From an uncultured Bacteroidota bacterium (GTDB lineage: Bacteria > Bacteroidota > Bacteroidia > Flavobacteriales > Flavobacteriaceae): a DNA stretch of 64,000 bases. The stretch is from positions 20,168 to 84,167 of the forward strand of contig CACERG010000006.1 in assembly GCA_902561795.1 (NCBI GenBank). The letters run 5' to 3'. Shown in pieces: positions 1 through 8,207 of this stretch (the first letter of the stretch is position 1; every line of letters begins with the position of its first letter). Made by a program: the position numbers and the translations under genes. Below the pieces are notes generated by a model that searched no databases, was not told the DNA's origin, and saw only the letters and a program-made list of their open reading frames with translations.

Positions 1-1
1 T

Positions 2-679
2 GATGCAAACAATATCGCAAAAGGAGCGGCATTAATGACTGATACAAAAGTAACCTCTAAAATTCTAGGTGCAGCATCACCAAGACATTTCAATAAAGTT
101 ATTGCTGAGACAATGCATAAGAATATATTAGAAGTAGGATTACCAAAGTGGTCTGAAGAAGATCAAAAACTTGCAAAAGCAGTTCAAAAAGAAGTTGATT
201 CAGAAATTACAACCGGTCTATCAACTGAACTTTCGGAACTAGGGAAGCCTAGAAAAGAACCAAAAAGTGGTGGATCAGATGACATTGGAGAGGTATCATG
301 GAAAGTACCTACAGTTACTTTAAGATTTCCTTCTAATATGCCTGGACTCCAAGGGCACCATTGGTCTAACTCAATTACTATGGCTACTCCAATAGCTCAC
401 AAAGGGGGAACAGCTGGTGCAAAAGTTGTCGCAACAACAGTAATTGATTTTCTTACTCAACCTTCATTATTAGTTAAAGCAAAAGATTATTTTGAAAATG
501 TTCAAAAGAAGAATGGGGAATATATTCAACTTATTCCTGATGATGCTCCTCCACCAATTTTTTTAAATAAGGAAATCCAGAGTGAGTTTAGAGAGGAGTT
601 GGAAAAGTTTTATTACGACGAAACTAAGTATGATACTTATTTGGAACAGTTAGGAGTTAAGTACCCAACCTTGAGGTAG
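2..679 (+). CDS. M20-family amidohydrolase (AbgB-like), 3' part only
   Basis: This is the C-terminal part of a zinc metallopeptidase of family M20, closest in pattern to the p-aminobenzoyl-glutamate hydrolase / aminoacyl-hydrolase group (AbgB), which cleave amide bonds of small acyl-amino acids. The reading frame is open to the window edge and encodes DANNIAKGAAL before the first ATG at 35, so that ATG is internal and the gene is cut by the window. Visible features are the HHWSNS segment and the AHKGG helix start typical of the C-terminal catalytic half. No signal peptide can be judged. It is followed after 9 bases by an NTF2-like gene and then a DASS symporter on the same strand, suggesting a substrate-uptake and hydrolysis operon. 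The family call is good; the substrate is unknown. Confidence 0.8.
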   Translation, partial: DANNIAKGAALMTDTKVTSKILGAASPRHFNKVIAETMHKNILEVGLPKWSEEDQKLAKAVQKEVDSEITTGLSTELSELGKPRKEPKSGGSDDIGEVSWKVPTVTLRFPSNMPGLQGHHWSNSITMATPIAHKGGTAGAKVVATTVIDFLTQPSLLVKAKDYFENVQKKNGEYIQLIPDDAPPPIFLNKEIQSEFREELEKFYYDETKYDTYLEQLGVKYPTLR

Positions 680-688
680 TGATTTATT

Positions 689-1135
689 ATGAAAATATTT
701 CTATATATATTTTTTTTTATATCTATAAACCCTGTAGTTTTTTCTCAACAAAAACTTGAAACTAAAGATTCACTTGCAATTATCGATATACTTAATAAAC
801 AAGAAAAGGATTGGAATAGAGGAGATATAGATGAATTTATGAAGGGTTATTTAAAATCTGAAAAACTTGTTTTTTCAGGATCAAGTGGGCCAATCTACGG
901 ATGGAAAGCAACTCTAGATCGCTACAAGAAAACTTATTCAGATAAAGAAAAAATGGGAAAGTTAAAGTTTGAGATTTTAAATATTATTGCTTTAAGTCCA
1001 AAAGTTATTCAATTACAAGGTAAGTTTAATTTAACTAGATCCATTGGAGATGCTTTTGGTTATTTTACCCTTAATTGGATAAAGGTTAAAAACCGGTGGT
1101 ATATAATCTCAGACCATACGTCTGGCTCAAATTAA
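689..1135 (+). CDS. Secreted NTF2-like (DUF4440/SnoaL-type) protein
   Basis: A 148-residue protein with an N-terminal signal peptide ending before QQKLE (FSQQ), so it is exported to the periplasm. The mature part matches the DUF4440/SnoaL pattern: an N-terminal helix with KQEKDWNRGDIDEFM, then the GWKATLDRYKK segment and a C-terminal beta region ending WYIISDHTS. Members of this fold bind small ligands or catalyse simple isomerisations, and most have no assigned role. It lies 9 bases after the amidohydrolase and 4 bases before the symporter, so it is probably co-transcribed with both. No function is assigned beyond the fold. Confidence 0.75.
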   Translation: MKIFLYIFFFISINPVVFSQQKLETKDSLAIIDILNKQEKDWNRGDIDEFMKGYLKSEKLVFSGSSGPIYGWKATLDRYKKTYSDKEKMGKLKFEILNIIALSPKVIQLQGKFNLTRSIGDAFGYFTLNWIKVKNRWYIISDHTSGSN

Positions 1136-1139
1136 TAAA

Positions 1140-2579
1140 ATGCAAAAAAAAATAGGCTTTATTCTAGGGCCTTTAACATTTATAATTTTAATGTTTATTG
1201 GTCCTTTTGAAGGTTTATCTCAACCTGCACATTCAATTTTGTCATCAACATTATGGATAGCAATCTGGTGGATCACAGAGGCTATTCCAATTGCAGCAAC
1301 TGCTTTAATTCCAATAGTTCTTTTTCCTCTTTCAGGCGGATTAGATTTATCAGCTACAACAGCATCCTATGGACACAAATTCGTTTTTCTGTATTTAGGA
1401 GGATTTTTAATTGCAATAGGTATTGAAAAATGGAAATTGCACAAAAGGATTGCAATTAATATAATTTCCTTTATTGGAATTGATGCACGAAGAGTGATAC
1501 TTGGATTTATGTTAGCAACTGCATTTTTATCAATGTGGATTTCAAATACGGCTACCTCAGTCATGATGCTTCCAATCGGAATAGCTATTATTAAGCAATT
1601 AAATGAAAATAAAATTTTTGGTAAAGCATTAATGCTAGGCATAGCTTATAGTGCTTCAATAGGGGGTGTAGCAACTGTGATTGGCACTCCCCCAAATTTA
1701 GTTTTAGCAGGAGTTATTTCTGAAATCTATGGGTATGAAATCACTTTTTCAAAATGGTTTTTGTTTGGATTTCCAATTTCAATTATACTTTTATTTTTTT
1801 GTTGGATTTATTTGACAAGAGTGGCATATAAATTTGAAAGTAACAGTTTTCCTGGAGGAAAAGCAGAAATCCAAACAATAAAAAAAGAGTTAGGTCCTAT
1901 ATCTTATGAAGAGAAATTAGTTGCAATTGTTTTTGCTTTAGCAGGTTTGTGTTGGATTAGTAGATCATTTTTCTTGCAGAAAATTTTACCATCATTAGAT
2001 GATACTATCATAGCAATAAGCTTTGGTCTTTTATTATTCATTTTACCATCAAAACAAAAAAGCGCTGCATTACTAAGTTGGAGAGATACTATTAATTTAC
2101 CATGGGGAATTATAATTCTTTTTGGAGGAGGAATGGCACTAGCGAGAGCATTTGAAACCAGCGGTTTGGCTTTGTGGCTTGGAGAGCTAATGACCTCATT
2201 TAGTGTTTTACCTCTGTTTTTACTTATTCTTTTATTAATTGCGGCAGTAAATTTTTTAACTGAAATAACATCAAATTTGGCTACAACTGCAATGCTTTTG
2301 CCTGTATTAGCTCCTTTAGCTTTAGAGATCAATATTCATCCTTTTGGACTAATGGTTGGGGCTGCTGTTGCAGCTTCTTGCGCATTCATGCTTCCAGTAG
2401 CTACACCCCCAAATGCAGTTGTTTTTGGCTCGGGATATTTAAAAATTCAAGATATGGTTACACGAGGTGTTATTATGAATATATTTTCAATTATTTTAAT
2501 TACACTAATGGTATATATAATATTACCTATTGTTTGGGGTATAGAATTATCTTTCTTTCCTGATATACTAAAACCTTAA
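1140..2579 (+). CDS. DASS/SLC13-family sodium-coupled anion symporter
   Basis: A 479-residue polytopic inner-membrane protein of the divalent anion:sodium symporter family (SLC13/DASS), which takes up dicarboxylates, sulfate or related anions with sodium. It shows the two family Ser-Asn-Thr type motifs: SNTATSVMMLPIG near residue 130 and TSNLATTAMLLPV near residue 378. It also has the WWITEAIP segment near residue 43 and a C-terminal PVATPPNAVVFGSG stretch near residue 420. Length is normal for the family. It starts 4 bases after the NTF2-like gene and ends the three-gene operon, followed by an inverted repeat. The ion and substrate cannot be told from sequence alone; a dicarboxylate is the usual guess. 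Confidence 0.9.
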   Translation: MQKKIGFILGPLTFIILMFIGPFEGLSQPAHSILSSTLWIAIWWITEAIPIAATALIPIVLFPLSGGLDLSATTASYGHKFVFLYLGGFLIAIGIEKWKLHKRIAINIISFIGIDARRVILGFMLATAFLSMWISNTATSVMMLPIGIAIIKQLNENKIFGKALMLGIAYSASIGGVATVIGTPPNLVLAGVISEIYGYEITFSKWFLFGFPISIILLFFCWIYLTRVAYKFESNSFPGGKAEIQTIKKELGPISYEEKLVAIVFALAGLCWISRSFFLQKILPSLDDTIIAISFGLLLFILPSKQKSAALLSWRDTINLPWGIIILFGGGMALARAFETSGLALWLGELMTSFSVLPLFLLILLLIAAVNFLTEITSNLATTAMLLPVLAPLALEINIHPFGLMVGAAVAASCAFMLPVATPPNAVVFGSGYLKIQDMVTRGVIMNIFSIILITLMVYIILPIVWGIELSFFPDILKP

Positions 2580-2594
2580 TTAAATTTTTAAGGT
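2573..2594. terminator. Inverted repeat between convergent genes
   Basis: ACCTTAA at 2573-2579 and TTAAGGT at 2588-2594 form a 7-bp perfect stem with an 8-base AT loop, overlapping the stop codon of the symporter and followed by a short T-rich stretch. It lies between two convergent genes, so it may act as a bidirectional terminator. The stem is AT-rich and weak, hence moderate confidence. Confidence 0.4.
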
Positions 2595-2617
2595 GTAGAT
2601 TTTTCAGAAATTATTAC

Positions 2618-3304
2618 TTACTCAACTGTAAAGTCAAAGTATTTATTTGGGTAGGGTTCATTGATTAAAGTAAAATGCCACCATTCTTTATCATAGGGTT
2701 TAAATCCAAATGTTGTCATTACATCTCGAAGTTTTTTTCGATTTTGTATTTGATTTTTATTAAGATCTTGAAATCCATAATTTGAAAGATCTCCAAAAAA
2801 ATCCCAGTTCCCTCCCATGTCTAATTTTTTTCCTCTGCATTCTCTAGATAAATAAACTAAAGTTAAATCAACAGTACTTCCCCTGCTATGTCCACTTTTA
2901 CTTGCTATGAATCCTAACTCAAATAACTTGGCTTTAGATAAATAAGGATAATATTTAGATTTTTTTAATGTGTCATTTTTTACTCTAGACCAAGCGATGA
3001 AATTATTTACGGCGCGTTGAGGTCTATAAGCATCATAGATTTTAAGGCCTAGACCTTCGGGCTTTAATTTTTTTTGAACTCGCTTTAAAGCTTTAGCTAA
3101 TTCTAAAGTCCCTATAGCTTTCTGTCCACTCTTATAGCCTTCGACCATTTTACCTAAGAAATTATCATCCTTGGAATAGCGAAGGTCAACTATCAAATTT
3201 GGAATTACATTTTCTAAGAATACGAATCCTTCTGGAAGTGTTTGGCCATTTAAATGAATAAATGACATAGATATAATTAATACAACATTAATTCTGAACA
3301 GCAT
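2618..3304 (-). CDS. VanX-type D-alanyl-D-alanine dipeptidase (family M15D)
   Basis: A 228-residue exported zinc dipeptidase, predicted to split D-Ala-D-Ala or similar dipeptides in the periplasm. The signature residues are present with correct spacing: S-G-H139-S-R-G-S-T-V-D146 for the first zinc ligands, and E207-W-W-H210 for the catalytic base and third ligand. These match H116/D123/E181/H184 of VanX. DAYRPQRAV near residue 91 is the conserved Arg loop. An N-terminal signal segment ends near residue 20. Its start overlaps the end of the upstream beta-lactamase-fold gene by 17 bases, so the two are translationally coupled. In non-resistant bacteria such enzymes usually serve peptidoglycan turnover, which I infer here. 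Confidence 0.9.
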   Translation of the reverse strand: MLFRINVVLIISMSFIHLNGQTLPEGFVFLENVIPNLIVDLRYSKDDNFLGKMVEGYKSGQKAIGTLELAKALKRVQKKLKPEGLGLKIYDAYRPQRAVNNFIAWSRVKNDTLKKSKYYPYLSKAKLFELGFIASKSGHSRGSTVDLTLVYLSRECRGKKLDMGGNWDFFGDLSNYGFQDLNKNQIQNRKKLRDVMTTFGFKPYDKEWWHFTLINEPYPNKYFDFTVE

Positions 3305-4556
3305 AATCTAGTATTGATGATCTAATATTTAAATCATATATTCCTCTTTGAGTTCTATATGGATATACTCTATTAGTTAAAAGAATAAGAAAAAAATTAT
3401 TTGTTGGATCAACCCAAACCATTGTTCCAGTATAACCAGAATGGCCAAAGCTTTCAGGACTAACCATTGCGGATGGGTATCGCTCCTTGTCATATTCTAC
3501 AGAAGGTTTATTAAATCCAAGACCTCTTGGGTTAGTTCCATTTGGGTAGGTCCTTTTTGTAAAAAGCGAAATTGTTTCAGAATTTAAATAACGTTTTTCA
3601 TCATAGAGTCCATCTTGCATTAGCATCTTGGCTAAAGGGAAAATGGATTTAGTATTAGCAAAAAGACCAGCATTTCCAGATATTCCACCCATCAGAGATG
3701 CAGCTTCGTCATGAACCCAACCGTGAACAAGTTGCTTTCTGAAAATACTATCTTTTTCTGTGGGAACTATCTCAATTTTTGAAAACTTTTGAGTTGGTAA
3801 AAAAGTTATTCGATTTAATCCCATAGGCTCAAAAAAATGATAATTTAAAAATCTACGAAATGATAAGCCACTTATCTTTTTTACAAGTGCTGGTATAAAA
3901 AAATAGATTAATCCAGAATAAACCATTTCACCTTGATCTGTAATATTTGTTTTTTTGATTCTCCTAAAAATTTTATTTTGATAATCTTTATGAACGAATA
4001 AACAGTCAATAACTTGATCCGGGAAATGAGAACTTTTCAAGTGAGAAAGAGTTTTTTTTCTAAATCCCCCATTCTTTTTATAAACTAAATTTTGATGAGT
4101 TAAATATGGAATCCAACCGGCACTATGACTCAAAATTTGTTTTAGACTGTGATTTTTTTTATTACTTCTTTTAAGCAAAGGAAACAAATTTGAAAATGGA
4201 GCTTCTAAGTCAATATTATAGAGTTCATAGAGCTTCATTAAAGCTAGTGTACTTGCTAAAATTTTGGTTACAGATGCTAAATCGTAAAGATCATTTGATT
4301 TAACAGGGATCAAAGAATCATATGTATGATACCCATAAGGTTTACTAATAAGAATAGAATCTTTTTTATAAATTAATATCTGAGCACCTGGGAATGCCAT
4401 TTTCCGAATTCCATCATTGATGATGCTATCAATTTTTTGATCAAAAGATAATTCTATATTTTTTTCATATTCTTGAGAGAAACATAATATATAAGCAAAC
4501 AAGAAAAAACTATAAATTAAAACTCCTCGAGTCATCATAATCTTTGGTTTAGACAT
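3288..4556 (-). CDS. Serine hydrolase of the class C beta-lactamase fold
   Basis: A 422-residue secreted hydrolase with a signal peptide ending near the FSQE sequence. The catalytic S95-V-T-K98 motif (SxxK) is clear, Y213-S-G replaces the usual Tyr-x-Asn, and HSGYTGT near residue 376 is the third motif. The fold includes penicillin-binding proteins, esterases and D-aminopeptidases. The segment SHSAGWIPY and the pattern SLMGGISGNAGLF resemble the C-terminal domain that Bacteroidota often fuse to the NagZ N-acetylglucosaminidase, here as a stand-alone protein. With the overlapping VanX-type gene it suggests peptidoglycan fragment trimming. True beta-lactamase activity is not implied. Confidence 0.85.
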   Translation of the reverse strand: MSKPKIMMTRGVLIYSFFLFAYILCFSQEYEKNIELSFDQKIDSIINDGIRKMAFPGAQILIYKKDSILISKPYGYHTYDSLIPVKSNDLYDLASVTKILASTLALMKLYELYNIDLEAPFSNLFPLLKRSNKKNHSLKQILSHSAGWIPYLTHQNLVYKKNGGFRKKTLSHLKSSHFPDQVIDCLFVHKDYQNKIFRRIKKTNITDQGEMVYSGLIYFFIPALVKKISGLSFRRFLNYHFFEPMGLNRITFLPTQKFSKIEIVPTEKDSIFRKQLVHGWVHDEAASLMGGISGNAGLFANTKSIFPLAKMLMQDGLYDEKRYLNSETISLFTKRTYPNGTNPRGLGFNKPSVEYDKERYPSAMVSPESFGHSGYTGTMVWVDPTNNFFLILLTNRVYPYRTQRGIYDLNIRSSILDYAVQN

Positions 4557-4648
4557 AAAATTATGAATCTATTCATTTTAATCAATTAAATAAATCTCCA
4601 TATCTTTAATTTAAATACTAATACCTGTTTTTCAAGACTTGGCTATTT

Positions 4649-5587
4649 ATGTTTTCTAAACGTATATTTCTAATTTCTTTATTTTTTTTAGGGCAAATAC
4701 TTACGGTTTATTCTCAAGACGAGGAGGAAGACACAACTGAAGATACGGTTCCTTTTGATGCAGTTATTCAATCTGAAATGGGTGGAAAGAGAGTTAAATT
4801 TTATGGAAATACAAGTTTAAATTTCAACCAGGCATATTTTTCAAATTGGATTTCAGGTGGCGAAAGCTCTCTAACAGTTTTATATAGACTAAATTACAAT
4901 TTCAATTATTCAGACAGAACAGGTCTTGTTTGGGATACTAATATTTTATTTTCATTAGGAACCACCTACATATCAGGGAATAAATTTTTAAAAAAAGCAG
5001 ACGATAGAATTGAAATATCTTCTCTTTTAGGTAAACAAATAAATCAATTCTGGAGTTACTCTTCATTATTTAATATTAAAACCCAATTGCTTCCAGGATA
5101 TAGATATTACTTTGAAGATGGCATTGAGGTTAGAGAAAAAGTTTCTCAATTTTTATCTCCTGGGATTGTTCAAACTGGTTTAGGATTGTACTATAAAAGG
5201 AGTGCAGATTTTAGGTTAAATCTTTCACCACTTTCTGCAAGAGCTATTATAGTCTCTAAAAATTTTACTAATGTTCTATCAGAAGGAGCTCAATATTTTG
5301 GCGTAGATAAAGATAGAGGGATAAAATATTTTTTCGGGGCTTTAATATCTGGGTATTACAGAAAACAGATAATGAAAAATGTAATTTGGGAAAATAATTA
5401 TAGCGTATATGTCAATTATCTTGAAAAAACTAAAAATGTGGATTTTGACTGGAATTCAAATATTAGATTTAAAGTAAATAATCAGATTTCAGGAAATTTT
5501 GTACTTCACTTACTTTATGATGACGATTTAATTGGAGACTTACAAGTAAGAGAATTACTTGGTCTTGGGATAAATATCGATTTATAG
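4649..5587 (+). CDS. DUF3078 family outer-membrane-type protein
   Basis: A 312-residue protein with a signal peptide ending at VYSQD. After an acidic linker the segment NTSLNFNQAYFSNWISGGESS is the hallmark of DUF3078, found across Bacteroidota. The rest is dominated by alternating hydrophobic/polar strands with aromatic girdles, consistent with a beta-barrel in the outer membrane; it ends with Leu, not the typical Phe. The function of the family is unknown. It is monocistronic, convergent with the next gene by 4 bases and divergent from the beta-lactamase-fold gene across 92 bases. Confidence 0.85.
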   Translation: MFSKRIFLISLFFLGQILTVYSQDEEEDTTEDTVPFDAVIQSEMGGKRVKFYGNTSLNFNQAYFSNWISGGESSLTVLYRLNYNFNYSDRTGLVWDTNILFSLGTTYISGNKFLKKADDRIEISSLLGKQINQFWSYSSLFNIKTQLLPGYRYYFEDGIEVREKVSQFLSPGIVQTGLGLYYKRSADFRLNLSPLSARAIIVSKNFTNVLSEGAQYFGVDKDRGIKYFFGALISGYYRKQIMKNVIWENNYSVYVNYLEKTKNVDFDWNSNIRFKVNNQISGNFVLHLLYDDDLIGDLQVRELLGLGINIDL

Positions 5588-5591
5588 ATTT

Positions 5592-6095
5592 TTACTGACC
5601 ACGAGCCCTTTTGATAAACCAATCGTAATTGTAAAATGTAACAAAAACATTGTAAACAGTTCCTTGCCCTCTAGGATATAATTCAATTAAAACAGTTTTA
5701 TCTTCATCTACAAATCGGACTCCTGGAAGATTTTTCATTATTAAATTAGGATTTGACCAATTTTCTTGAGCGTAAACAACGTTATAGTTTTGTGATTCAA
5801 AATGCGATCTAGTATTTTTTAAATAATTTGTGGCTTCTAGAAGTGTTAAATTTTGCTTACTCCAGATATTTATACTTACTAATTTATTGTCTCTCTCAAC
5901 AAAAGATCTATTCCTAAAGGAGTAATTAGTTCCATTACCAAACGACAGTTTTTTCAGTGTCTTTGAATTTTTATTTAATATGGCTTTTGCGTCATCTATT
6001 GGCATTTGAAAATAAAATGATTTAAAAAGATTTTGCGCAGATAAATAAGAAAAAGATAGAAAACAAAAGATTGTAAATAGACAAGAATACTTCAT
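5592..6095 (-). CDS. Hypothetical exported protein
   Basis: A 167-residue protein that I do not recognise. It has a signal peptide ending near YLSAQN. The mature part is a small mixed alpha/beta domain with the repeated theme NGTNYSFRNRSFVERDNKLVS followed by amphipathic helices. The C-terminal half contains ELYPRGQGTVYNVFVTF, which looks like a beta-hairpin. No cysteine pair or catalytic motif is visible. It is alone on its strand, preceded by an exact TAnnTTTG element 20 bases upstream. Confidence 0.65.
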   Translation of the reverse strand: MKYSCLFTIFCFLSFSYLSAQNLFKSFYFQMPIDDAKAILNKNSKTLKKLSFGNGTNYSFRNRSFVERDNKLVSINIWSKQNLTLLEATNYLKNTRSHFESQNYNVVYAQENWSNPNLIMKNLPGVRFVDEDKTVLIELYPRGQGTVYNVFVTFYNYDWFIKRARGQ

Positions 6096-6115
6096 CCGTT
6101 ATATTATGGCTAACA

Positions 6116-6123
6116 CAAAGATA
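6116..6123 (-). promoter_or_regulatory. Possible Bacteroidota -7 element
   Basis: On the minus strand TATCTTTG matches TAnnTTTG exactly and lies 20 bases before the ATG of the exported protein gene. No TTG-like -33 element is visible at the expected distance (that region is an A-run on this strand), so the call rests on one short motif. Confidence 0.25.
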
Positions 6124-6198
6124 AATAAGTTTAATAATTTTTTTTTTGAATATAAACTCAAAACTTATTTTTTAAATTGAAAAAAATACAGAATTTAA

Positions 6199-6999
6199 AT
6201 GATAAATGAATATGCATTAATAACTGGAGCATCCTCGGGAATAGGACTTGAGATTTCAAAATGTTTGGCAGTAAGAGGCTATTCATTAATTCTTGTTTCT
6301 CGGAGAAAGCAAATACTAGATGAGATTAGGAATGACTTAACTAATCAATTTAAAGTTAATGTAGATATAATTCCTGCTGATCTAGAAGATGAAAAAACAC
6401 CTGATTTAATTTATGATTATTGTATAGGCAAGGGATATTTTATTAATTTATTAGTTAATAATGCAGGTTATGCTCTACCAAAACCATTTCATGAAACTCC
6501 AATGGAGGATGAGGAGAAATTTCTTCGTGTTTTAGGTATTTCAGTAGTAGCACTAACAAAATTATTTATTAGAGATATGATAAGAGAAAAAAAAGGTAAA
6601 ATCATGATGATTTCGTCTGTGGCCGCATTCGCACCCCCATCGTCCATTCAAACACTTTATGGCCCCATAAAAACATTTATTAACAGATTTAGTGAAGGAT
6701 TAAATCTTTCATATAATTCGTTAGGAATTACCTCAACCGCAATCTGTCCTGGTTATACCATAACAAATTTTCACACTGCAAGTGGGGTTCAGAATGAAAT
6801 AGATCGTGTTCCTTCATTTATGAAAAAAAAGGCCTCCCGTGTTGCTGAAGAGGCAGTCGTAGAAACATTAAAAGGTAAAAAAGTTTATGTACCTACTTTA
6901 ACTTTTAAAATTATAGTTTTTTTGTTAAAGGTAATGCCGCAATCTTTATTTTGGTTTTTTAGTAAAAGATTAGCCCCTGGGCGATATGAGAAAATATAG
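6199..6999 (+). CDS. Short-chain dehydrogenase/reductase (DltE/SadH-like)
   Basis: A 266-residue NAD(P)-dependent oxidoreductase of the classical SDR family. TGASSGIG at residues 9-16 is the dinucleotide-binding loop, NNAG lies near residue 94, and the catalytic Tyr154-x-x-x-Lys158 is preceded by the ISS serine. The C-terminal extension with a hydrophobic helix (FKIIVFLLKVMPQSLFWFF) suggests membrane association, as in the DltE-like subgroup that acts on lipids or aldehydes. It is a single gene, convergent with the methyltransferase (1 base between the two stop codons). The substrate is unknown. Confidence 0.85.
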   Translation: MINEYALITGASSGIGLEISKCLAVRGYSLILVSRRKQILDEIRNDLTNQFKVNVDIIPADLEDEKTPDLIYDYCIGKGYFINLLVNNAGYALPKPFHETPMEDEEKFLRVLGISVVALTKLFIRDMIREKKGKIMMISSVAAFAPPSSIQTLYGPIKTFINRFSEGLNLSYNSLGITSTAICPGYTITNFHTASGVQNEIDRVPSFMKKKASRVAEEAVVETLKGKKVYVPTLTFKIIVFLLKVMPQSLFWFFSKRLAPGRYEKI

Positions 7000-7000
7000 T

Positions 7001-7612
7001 TTATTTGATTCCAGTTACAATTAGCGTTCCTTTCCAATCTTCTTTTTCACCATACCTCCATGATTTAATGTCATTATATCCTGCACTTTTAAAAAAATTC
7101 ATCCAGTCTTTTTCACTAAATAATTTCATACCATTTATCCCAAAACTTTCAGGCCAGCTGTGAGAAATTTTATTTTCAAAATAGAAATCAATACCAATAA
7201 TTAGCCTTCCATTAGGTTTTAGCCAAAAGTTAAAAATATCATTTATTAATTTCTTGGGATCTTCAACATAGTAAATAACCTCCATCGAATGAACTATGTT
7301 TACCTTTTCGTGTGGTCTCCAAGTCATTAAGTCTGCACAATGATATTCATATCCAGGAAGTATTTTTTTTGCCTTTGCAATCATTTTTTTTGAGCCATCT
7401 ACCCCAATGGCTTTTTCACACTTTTTATTTTCAGAAACTTTCCTTATTAACCAACCGTTTCCACAACCAGCATCTATAAATGTAAAGTTATTTAAATTTT
7501 TTATTGAATAATTAATCATGTTAATTACTGAATCTTTATGGTTTTTTTCCATACCAAAATCCTTATCTAAATCAGCCCATTCTCCAAATACCTCAATTGC
7601 ATTTTTTTTCAT
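7001..7612 (-). CDS. Class I SAM-dependent methyltransferase
   Basis: A 203-residue cytoplasmic methyltransferase. Motif I is FIDAGCGNGWL around residues 44-54. It is followed by the acidic end of beta-2 (IGVDGSKKM), motif III around HCADLMTW and a post-motif MEVIYYVEDP. No signal or extra domain is present. It lies 19 bases downstream of the membrane protein gene on the same strand, so the two are probably co-transcribed. The methyl acceptor cannot be told; small molecules such as organic acids or quinone precursors are typical. Confidence 0.85.
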   Translation of the reverse strand: MKKNAIEVFGEWADLDKDFGMEKNHKDSVINMINYSIKNLNNFTFIDAGCGNGWLIRKVSENKKCEKAIGVDGSKKMIAKAKKILPGYEYHCADLMTWRPHEKVNIVHSMEVIYYVEDPKKLINDIFNFWLKPNGRLIIGIDFYFENKISHSWPESFGINGMKLFSEKDWMNFFKSAGYNDIKSWRYGEKEDWKGTLIVTGIK

Positions 7613-7631
7613 TTTATTAAACTATTAAATG

Positions 7632-8084
7632 TTAAAAGAAAAAATTATAACCTAAAATAGTGATTAAGGCCCAAAAGAAATATCTTATCATTTTACCTAT
7701 AAACATCCATAGGCTAACCTTAAAAAAATTTATTTTATAAAATCCTAGTCCAACAGCAAAGACGTCACCTACTAAGGGCAACCAACAGAAAAATGCTAAA
7801 GGACTTTTCCATTTATCAACCTTCTCTTTAACTTTTCCAATTTTTGTTTTATTCAAACCTGTAAAATATTTTATATAAGTCCATTCTCCTAGTCTTCCTA
7901 AACCATAACTACTTATTCCTCCTAGCCAGTTTCCCAGCGTTGCAATAATTAGACACGTTGCAAGTGGATATTGATTTGCAAGTAGAATGCTCAAAACTAA
8001 TTCGGAACTAAAAGGTATTATAGTAGCAGCAATAAAACTCGAAATAAAAAGCCCTAATAGACCCAGTTCAAAAAAATTCTCCAT
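7632..8084 (-). CDS. YqaA/DedA-like VTT membrane protein
   Basis: A 150-residue inner-membrane protein with about four hydrophobic segments. It shows the VTT/SNARE-associated pattern of the YqaA branch: SSELVLSILLAN near residue 26, then ATLGNWLGGISSYGLGRLGEW around residues 49-69, and SPLAFFCWLPLVGDVFAVGLGF near residues 94-115. Related DedA proteins move lipid carriers such as undecaprenyl phosphate or phosphatidylethanolamine across the membrane; whether YqaA types do so is unproven. It starts the operon with the methyltransferase. Confidence 0.85.
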   Translation of the reverse strand: MENFFELGLLGLFISSFIAATIIPFSSELVLSILLANQYPLATCLIIATLGNWLGGISSYGLGRLGEWTYIKYFTGLNKTKIGKVKEKVDKWKSPLAFFCWLPLVGDVFAVGLGFYKINFFKVSLWMFIGKMIRYFFWALITILGYNFFF

Positions 8085-8207
8085 TTATTTCTAATTTGGT
8101 TTCATGATAATTTAGTTTTATGACAGATAACAATTGGTTAAATTAATATTTATTAAGAATCAAATTTGATTATATTTATGTGTCAATATTATTCAAATTA
8201 ATTTATA

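Noticed and set aside
3288..4556. Antibiotic-resistance beta-lactamase
   Set aside because: The fold and SxxK are right, but the Tyr-x-Asn motif is altered and the neighbour is a peptidoglycan dipeptidase, so a housekeeping hydrolase is more likely.
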